Source of the DNA: Bergeyella_A cardium
GTDB lineage: Bacteria > Bacteroidota > Bacteroidia > Flavobacteriales > Weeksellaceae
NCBI RefSeq assembly: GCF_030012605.2
Contig: NZ_CP114055.2
Reading direction: 5' to 3' (one strand)
DNA length: 64,000 bases
Below are positions 59,184 to 64,000 of the stretch, piece after piece. Below the pieces are notes generated by a model. The model had not been told where the DNA came from. It worked only from the letters and a program-made list of their open reading frames with translations, and searched no databases. Position 1 is the first letter of the stretch; each line of letters starts with the position of its first letter. The position numbers and the translations under genes are program-made.

Positions 59184-60025
59184 ACACTTTTATTTTTTAA
59201 AAAATCATACAATTTATAATATTCTTGTTCATTAAAATCCAAAGAGTTACAGATATACTTCAATTCTCTTGGTGTTTTTGAAGATCTAAGTAAGCTAGGT
59301 TTTGATAACTTTCTTTCTTTAAGTTTATTTAAAACTTGCTTTTGAAAATCTACTATGTTTATATCCGCTAATAAATTATAACAAGTTCTAAAAATCTGAG
59401 TATTTGGAACATCAGGTACAAATCCAAAGTTCTCAGTAACTAAATCAATATATTCTTGCTTTCTTAAAATTTTAAAAATAGTATCAAAATTAAAGTAGGA
59501 AGTATTACTCTCTGCTTCTTTAATTATTTGTATCTTATGTTTTGCATCAAGTATAATGATACCAATACTTGAATCTGCATATTCAATTTCTAATTTCTTA
59601 GCACTATTTTCATCAGTTACAACACTGACTTCATCTGCAAATTTTTGGTAATCATTTATTTGTTTTGATAGTTTAGAAAAATCATCTAGTTCCGTTTTGA
59701 TTTCATAAACTCGTACTGACCCATTTAACAGAACTAAATCAGCCTTTGAAGAGCCAATTTTTAATTCATTAAGTACCGATGTTACTCTTAGGCCATACTC
59801 ACTAATTAATTTTAAAAATAAGTTATTTTTATAGATATATTCACATCTATACCTCTCCTGAAGATTTTTATATAATGATTTAATTACATCTAAATTAGTA
59901 TCATAATTTCCTGTATTAAGATATTTTTTTATTTGCTTTTGGAATAATATAAAATCATCCTGTCTCACTATTTTTTGAAATATAGGAGGCGAGAATATTT
60001 GAGATAAGATTCTTAGGCTTGACAC
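59165..60025 (-). CDS. sce7726-like protein with PD-(D/E)XK nuclease-like core
   Basis: A 286-residue protein of the sce7726 group. The segment RYRCEYIYKNNLFLKL is followed by LNELKIGSSKADLVLLNG and VYEIKTELDDF. Asp96 and Glu108-x-Lys110 form a PD-(D/E)XK-like catalytic set, so DNA cleavage is possible though unproven. First gene of the three-gene operon, with a TAnnTTTG element 21 nt upstream. The ORF is AT-rich relative to the flanks, which suggests transfer. Confidence 0.75.
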   Translation of the reverse strand: MSSLRILSQIFSPPIFQKIVRQDDFILFQKQIKKYLNTGNYDTNLDVIKSLYKNLQERYRCEYIYKNNLFLKLISEYGLRVTSVLNELKIGSSKADLVLLNGSVRVYEIKTELDDFSKLSKQINDYQKFADEVSVVTDENSAKKLEIEYADSSIGIIILDAKHKIQIIKEAESNTSYFNFDTIFKILRKQEYIDLVTENFGFVPDVPNTQIFRTCYNLLADINIVDFQKQVLNKLKERKLSKPSLLRSSKTPRELKYICNSLDFNEQEYYKLYDFLKNKSVCTYHI

Positions 60026-60046
60026 TTTATACTAATTTTCACTTTA

Positions 60047-60054
60047 CAAAATTA
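60047..60054 (-). promoter_or_regulatory. -7 promoter element for the sce7726-sce7725-RES operon
   Basis: Minus-strand TAATTTTG, 21 nt upstream of the ATG at 60025, the same spacing as host genes, so the cassette should be expressed by the host sigma factor. Confidence 0.55.
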
Positions 60055-60242
60055 CTAATTTATATAAAACTCTATCTCCACTAAATAGCAAAAGAAATAA
60101 AACTTCTCCAAATAACTGTTTTCTGCATACAAAAGTATATTTTATGATTAATTTCATAAATAGAATATATTTAGAATTTTTCATCTTTTGTATAGTGAAT
60201 AATACCTACTTTTACCGCCCAAAAAAATAAAATAGAATTTTT

Positions 60243-61487
60243 ATGACCGAGAATATAAAAGAACCTACAAGAGCACAGGGCGTAATAATGTTTATCATAT
60301 TGCTATTGGCATACATCTCATTTGCCTCTAACTGGCTTATCGGTTCCAGCCTCTCTGGGCAGATTACCCACCACTTCTTCGCTGGTAAAGCCGTATCTTC
60401 CGTAGTAACCGAAGTGGTAAATTACTCAATAACCATTGCGAGAATCTTTGCTAATTTCTTTGCTGCATATATTCTCATCAAACTGAGTCCCAAAAAAGCA
60501 TCTATACTGGCGCTTTTCTTTTTGAGCTTTTCTTTCCTTGCGATTTTCTCGCCAAACTACTGGATATACATCGCTGCAAGAATGATAATGGCGCTCGGAG
60601 GTTCTATGATAATGGTATATATGAATACGGTGATCGCAAAGTTTATCCCTGCTGATAAGAAAATCATCACCAGTGCTCTTACAACGGGCTCGTATAATAT
60701 GGGGGCGGTAATTGTGGGTGGCTCACTCTACTTCCTTACCGATTACCTCACTCATAATGACCACTGGCAGTATATAATGCTCGGTTTTAGCCTTCTAAGC
60801 TTAATCAGTTTTGCCCTCTGGCTGGCATTCAGTAAGGACTTTGAGCCTAATGCCAGCAACAGCTCTTCCGAAGCGATTGCAAAAGAATATACCTACTCCG
60901 ATGCGCTGAAAGATAAATTTGTTTATCTTTTCTCTCTCGGTTTTGGAGGATTCCTCTTCCTCTATGTCATCTCCCTTGCGTCTCTCCCTTCAAAATTAGA
61001 GGCATTGAATTTTAACCCTGACTTCTCCAAGTCCATAATGCTGTTTATCATCCCTTCATCTGGGATTATGGGCACGCTCTTCAGTATGTATATGGGTAAA
61101 AAGAACTTCCCGAGAAAGCCTTACCTCATCATCCACGGCGTACTGATGATTAGCGCTATACTCTCTGGGATACTCGTTCTCCCAAGCTCTGTTTTGCTGT
61201 CTTATATCCTCTTTGGTTTTGCGGGTTTTGTAATGGCTTCCCAATATTCTGTATATCTCAATCTGCCGTATGAGCTCCCAGATATGAACCCACAAAAGAT
61301 TACGATTATGTTCGGAGCTTTCTGGGCATTGGGCTATCTGGTATATACCCTCCTTAATTTTGTTTGGAGCTTAGTACTGGATCATTTCGGTTGGGATACC
61401 TCTCTGGCATTCTACATTCTCTTTAGTTGCCTCTATATTATTTGTATATTAACATTCCCAGAGACAAAACCGAATAAGAAAAAATAG
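60243..61487 (+). CDS. MFS transporter
   Basis: A 414-residue inner-membrane transporter with about 12 helices. The loop 2-3 region is INAYILIKLSPKKAS-like and conserved features such as RMIMALGGSMIMVYMNTVIAKFIPADKK are seen near helix 4-5. The substrate is unknown. The same-strand downstream genes encode a GyrI-like protein and an FMN-dependent 2-hydroxyacid oxidase, so uptake of a hydroxy acid such as lactate is a possible role, by inference. A weak promoter-like TACTTTTA lies at 60207. Confidence 0.8.
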   Translation: MTENIKEPTRAQGVIMFIILLLAYISFASNWLIGSSLSGQITHHFFAGKAVSSVVTEVVNYSITIARIFANFFAAYILIKLSPKKASILALFFLSFSFLAIFSPNYWIYIAARMIMALGGSMIMVYMNTVIAKFIPADKKIITSALTTGSYNMGAVIVGGSLYFLTDYLTHNDHWQYIMLGFSLLSLISFALWLAFSKDFEPNASNSSSEAIAKEYTYSDALKDKFVYLFSLGFGGFLFLYVISLASLPSKLEALNFNPDFSKSIMLFIIPSSGIMGTLFSMYMGKKNFPRKPYLIIHGVLMISAILSGILVLPSSVLLSYILFGFAGFVMASQYSVYLNLPYELPDMNPQKITIMFGAFWALGYLVYTLLNFVWSLVLDHFGWDTSLAFYILFSCLYIICILTFPETKPNKKK

Positions 61488-61495
61488 TACATTTG
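61488..61495 (+). promoter_or_regulatory. -7 promoter element for GyrI-like gene
   Basis: TACATTTG matches TAnnTTTG, 22 nt before the ATG at 61518; it starts at the MFS stop codon. Confidence 0.55.
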
Positions 61496-61517
61496 TTCTC
61501 TCAAAATATCACTTCAA

Positions 61518-61958
61518 ATGAAAAAAAGCCTTAAAATTATAGGAATATCCATTACCACCACAAATGAAAATGGAAAATCTGCACAGGATTTGAGTGCTCT
61601 TTGGAACAAATTCTACACAGAAAAGATAGCCGAAAAAATACCCGGTACTCTAAATCATAAGATTTATGCTATCTACACCGATTACGAAAATGATTTCAGA
61701 GGAAAATATACCGCAATAATAGGAATGGAAGTAAGCTCTTTACATCATATCCCTGAGGGGCTTGTGGGAAGAGCTTTTCCAGAAGAATATTTCACTGAAT
61801 TTATAGCCAAAGGAGAAATGCCTGCGGCTATTATTAATACCTGGGAGGAGATTTGGCAGAGAGACAAAGACCTCCACCGTGCTTATACTTACGATTTTGA
61901 GGTTTATACAGACAAGCCTTCGGAAGTGAGTATATTTATATCCGTAAAAGAAAATTAA
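61518..61958 (+). CDS. GyrI-like / effector-binding-domain protein
   Basis: A 146-residue protein consisting of a single GyrI-like (AraC effector-binding) domain, with LWNKFYTEKIAEKIPGTLNHKIYAIYTDYENDFRGKY and MPAAIINTWEEIWQ as the recognisable core. No DNA-binding part is present. Domains of this type bind small aromatic or hydrophobic ligands. It lies 11 nt before the hydroxyacid oxidase gene, so it may sense or sequester a related compound, by inference. Confidence 0.72.
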   Translation: MKKSLKIIGISITTTNENGKSAQDLSALWNKFYTEKIAEKIPGTLNHKIYAIYTDYENDFRGKYTAIIGMEVSSLHHIPEGLVGRAFPEEYFTEFIAKGEMPAAIINTWEEIWQRDKDLHRAYTYDFEVYTDKPSEVSIFISVKEN

Positions 61959-61969
61959 ATTATAATCAA

Positions 61970-63142
61970 ATGAGAGATTTATCTAAAATGACAAATATCG
62001 AGGACTTGCGAGTAAAATGCTATAGCAATGTCCCAAAAATGTTCTATGAATATGTAGATACAGGTTCCTGGTCTCAATCTACTTATCGAGAAAATGTTAC
62101 TGACTTTGATCCAATAAAATTCCGCCAAAAGATTTTAGTGGATATGGACAACCGTACCTTAGAGACGAAACTCCTCGGGCAAACGGTAAAATTCCCTGCA
62201 ATGACTGCTCCCGTAGGTTTTATGGGAATGATGTGGGCTGATGGAGAAATCCATATGGCAAGAGCCGCTCAGAAATTCGGCATCCCTTTTACCCTCTCCA
62301 CAATGTCTATATGCTCCATAGAAGACCTTGCAGAGGCAGGTATAGAGCCATTCTGGTTTCAGCTGTATGTAATGAGAGACCGAAAGTTTATGAAAGACCT
62401 CATCCGCAGAGCAAAAGAAGCAAAATGCTCCGCACTGATGGTTACCGTAGATTTACAAGTATTGGGCAACAGACACAGAGATATTAAAAACGGACTCTCT
62501 GCACCTCCTAAATTTACCATCCCGAACCTCATCAACCTTTCTACAAAAATCCCTTGGGGACTTCGCTATCTTAAAAACAGAAGATGGACATTTAGAAACA
62601 TCGCTGGGCACGCAGAGAATGTAAGCGACCTCTCCTCTCTCTCTTCTTGGACTAAGGAGCAGTTTGACCCATCCCTCAGCTGGGAAGACATCGCAGAGAT
62701 AAAAGAGCTCTGGGGAGGACCACTTATCTTAAAAGGAATTATGCTCCCAGAAGATGCCGAGCAAGCCGTGAAATACGGAGCAGACTCCATCATCGTGTCT
62801 AACCACGGTGGTCGCCAGATGGACGATACCGTTTCCACAATAAAAGCCCTCCCAGATATCGTGAGCGCTGTGGGTAGCCAAACAGAAGTATGGATAGACT
62901 CTGGTTTCTACTCTGGGCAAAATATGCTAAAAGCCTGGGCAATGGGTGCAAGAGGTATAATGCTCGGTAGAGCACCTGTATACGGCTTAGGTGCGTATGG
63001 CGAAGAGGGAGTAACTCGTGCCCTGCAAATCCTCTACGATGAAATGGATACCACTATGGCATTCGCAGGGCATAGAAACATCCAAGATGTAGATAGTAGC
63101 ATATTAGTGCCTGGTACTTATCCTACCCCTATTTATAGATAG
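61970..63142 (+). CDS. FMN-dependent alpha-hydroxy-acid oxidase/dehydrogenase
   Basis: A 390-residue TIM-barrel flavoprotein of the L-lactate dehydrogenase/glycolate oxidase family (LldD-like). Visible are the FMN-binding APVGFMGM, the VDLQVLGNRHRDI motif, the Lys of LILKGIM and the catalytic His-Arg of IVSNHGGRQMDD. It oxidises L-lactate or another L-2-hydroxy acid to the keto acid. Operon with the GyrI-like gene; a terminator lies about 50 nt downstream. Confidence 0.9.
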   Translation: MRDLSKMTNIEDLRVKCYSNVPKMFYEYVDTGSWSQSTYRENVTDFDPIKFRQKILVDMDNRTLETKLLGQTVKFPAMTAPVGFMGMMWADGEIHMARAAQKFGIPFTLSTMSICSIEDLAEAGIEPFWFQLYVMRDRKFMKDLIRRAKEAKCSALMVTVDLQVLGNRHRDIKNGLSAPPKFTIPNLINLSTKIPWGLRYLKNRRWTFRNIAGHAENVSDLSSLSSWTKEQFDPSLSWEDIAEIKELWGGPLILKGIMLPEDAEQAVKYGADSIIVSNHGGRQMDDTVSTIKALPDIVSAVGSQTEVWIDSGFYSGQNMLKAWAMGARGIMLGRAPVYGLGAYGEEGVTRALQILYDEMDTTMAFAGHRNIQDVDSSILVPGTYPTPIYR

Positions 63143-63190
63143 GCAGTAGGCTTTGTGCAGCAGGCAATAAGTTTTAGGCGTTAAGCAAAA

Positions 63191-63225
63191 AAGTTTCCAT
63201 TATTGATTTAATGGAAACTTTTTTA
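63191..63225 (+). terminator. Rho-independent terminator after the hydroxyacid oxidase gene
   Basis: AAGTTTCCATTA and TAATGGAAACTT perfect 12-bp arms with a 6-nt loop, followed by TTTTATTG. Confidence 0.9.
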
Positions 63226-63439
63226 TTGCTTACTGAATAAATTTAATCTTGTATGGGGAGGAACTTAGGATATGAGACATTTAACAAAACAAGTTTCCAA
63301 CATTTAAAATTCCCTAAAAAAACATTTCAAAAAAACATTCACAAACCACTGCTTATTAACTACAAAACAGAAAACGAACTATAAAAGCATTTGATAGAAC
63401 ATTTAACAAATCACAATTATTTTCCCTTATAAAACCCAA

Positions 63440-63470
63440 CTAAAAAAGCCTCGCTCATACGCGAGGCTTT
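63440..63470 (-). terminator. Terminator of enolase gene
   Basis: AAAGCCTCGC and GCGAGGCTTT arms; the minus strand continues with a T-run. A strong stem 34 bp after the enolase stop. Confidence 0.85.
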
Positions 63471-63503
63471 CTAATAATAATTTAAAAATTTAAAAAAATG
63501 AAA

Positions 63504-64000
63504 CTATCTTTTCACTTTAAAGGCATCAAGACCTGGGAATACAGCGGTATCTCCGAGTGCTTCTTCTATTCTTAGGAGTTGGTTGTATTTCGCCATTCGG
63601 TCTGAACGAGAAGCCGAACCTGTTTTGATTTGTCCACAATTGCACGCCACAGCGAGGTCTGCTATGGTAGCATCTTCGGTTTCACCAGAGCGGTGAGACA
63701 TTACTGAAGTATATCTATTGTTCTGCGCCATCTGAACCGCATCTAAGGTCTCGGTAAGCGAACCGATTTGGTTTACTTTTACAAGGATTGAATTGGCTAC
63801 ACCTTCTTTTATCCCTCTAGAAAGTCGCTCTACATTGGTTACAAAGAGGTCATCTCCTACGAGCTGTACTCTGCTACCGATTTTATCGGTGAGGAGCTTC
63901 CAGCCCTGCCAGTCATCCTCGTGCATACCGTCTTCTATTGAGATGATAGGGTATTTATTGGTAAGCTCAGCGAGGTAATCCACTTGCTCTTCACGGCTTC
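63504..64000 (-). CDS. eno: Enolase, C-terminal part (gene runs past the window end)
   Basis: Interconverts 2-phosphoglycerate and phosphoenolpyruvate. The window holds the C-terminal 165 residues. They contain YPIISIEDGMHEDDW with a Mg2+-binding acid pair, LVGDDLFVTN, the active-site KVNQIGSLTE and the SHRSGETEDATIADLAVA signature, then GQIKTGSASRSDRMAKYNQ. The open frame continues upstream past 64000 (residues SREEQ before VDYLAEL), so the GTG at 63983 is not the real start. Confidence 0.95.
   Translation of the reverse strand, partial: SREEQVDYLAELTNKYPIISIEDGMHEDDWQGWKLLTDKIGSRVQLVGDDLFVTNVERLSRGIKEGVANSILVKVNQIGSLTETLDAVQMAQNNRYTSVMSHRSGETEDATIADLAVACNCGQIKTGSASRSDRMAKYNQLLRIEEALGDTAVFPGLDAFKVKR

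Larger units (their letters stand above)
63143..63503. other. 360-bp convergent intergenic region
   Basis: Holds a terminator for the oxidase gene (63191-63225), an AT-rich stretch with two similar ACATTTAACAAA words (about 63278 and 63398), and the enolase terminator (63440-63470). I see no gene in it. Confidence 0.6.

Noticed and set aside
1..64000. Prophage, insertion sequence, integron, tRNA or rRNA gene
   Set aside because: I found no transposase, integrase, phage structural gene or convincing tRNA cloverleaf or rRNA sequence; the AT-rich 57-60 kb block has no visible att sites or adjacent tRNA.

Overview
The window is chromosomal DNA of a Bacteroidota bacterium, most likely class Flavobacteriia (Weeksellaceae/Flavobacteriaceae-like). 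The support is: many genes preceded by the Bacteroidetes -7 promoter element TAnnTTTG; an IPExxxVDY-type protein just ahead of pyruvate kinase; an MCE/MlaD plus Fe-S oxidoreductase block; an insert-containing MraY; a murein ligase of the DAP type; and FtsZ with a very long C-terminal tail. GC content looks like roughly 40% by eye, except for one clearly AT-richer block near the right end. The genus cannot be fixed from the sequence alone.

Layout. 1-8 kb: folE, a secreted BspA-type leucine-rich-repeat protein with recently duplicated repeats, then acpP-fabF-rnc, a 210-bp intergenic repeat, the pyk operon and a NUDIX hydrolase. 8-22 kb: trpS; a minus-strand block (MlaD-type MCE protein, membrane Fe-S protein, CCG-domain Fe-S protein, small conserved protein); a PpiD-like foldase; lon-tadA; serS; ferritin; an exported DUF4198-like protein; a bacilliredoxin. 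22.5-39.2 kb: the division and cell-wall (dcw) cluster on the minus strand, in transcription order rsmH-ftsL-ftsI-murE-(unknown membrane protein)-mraY-murD-ftsW-murG-(10 x 21-bp minisatellite)-murC-ftsQ-ftsA-ftsZ. There is no mraZ; a second copy of the 210-bp repeat lies upstream of rsmH. 39.5-47.8 kb: hydrolase, engB, a small polysaccharide set (FemAB/GNAT-like, DegT aminotransferase, flippase, hexapeptide acyltransferase), rnhB, an rRNA/tRNA methyltransferase and a rhomboid protease. 47.8-57.1 kb: aldehyde dehydrogenase, a second rhomboid followed by an EEP hydrolase, mutL, then thioesterase-rmlD-exported protein, a surface lipoprotein gene broken by one in-frame stop, and a methyltransferase. 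57.2-60.0 kb: an AT-rich three-gene operon (sce7726-like nuclease, sce7725/beta-family protein, RES-domain protein). 60.2-64 kb: MFS transporter, GyrI-like protein, FMN-dependent 2-hydroxyacid oxidase, and the 3' part of enolase.

The most interesting locus is the sce7726-sce7725-RES operon. It combines a PD-(D/E)XK-like nuclease, a T4-beta-protein-like partner and a predicted NAD+-consuming RES effector, and resembles a defence or toxin cassette carried on foreign-looking DNA. Other notable signals: a dispersed 210-bp element with 20-21-bp iterons; unrelated tandem arrays that share an exact 21-bp period; a shared palindrome TGACA-N3-TGTCA upstream of lon and of a rhomboid gene; and very short mRNA leaders that fix several start codons.
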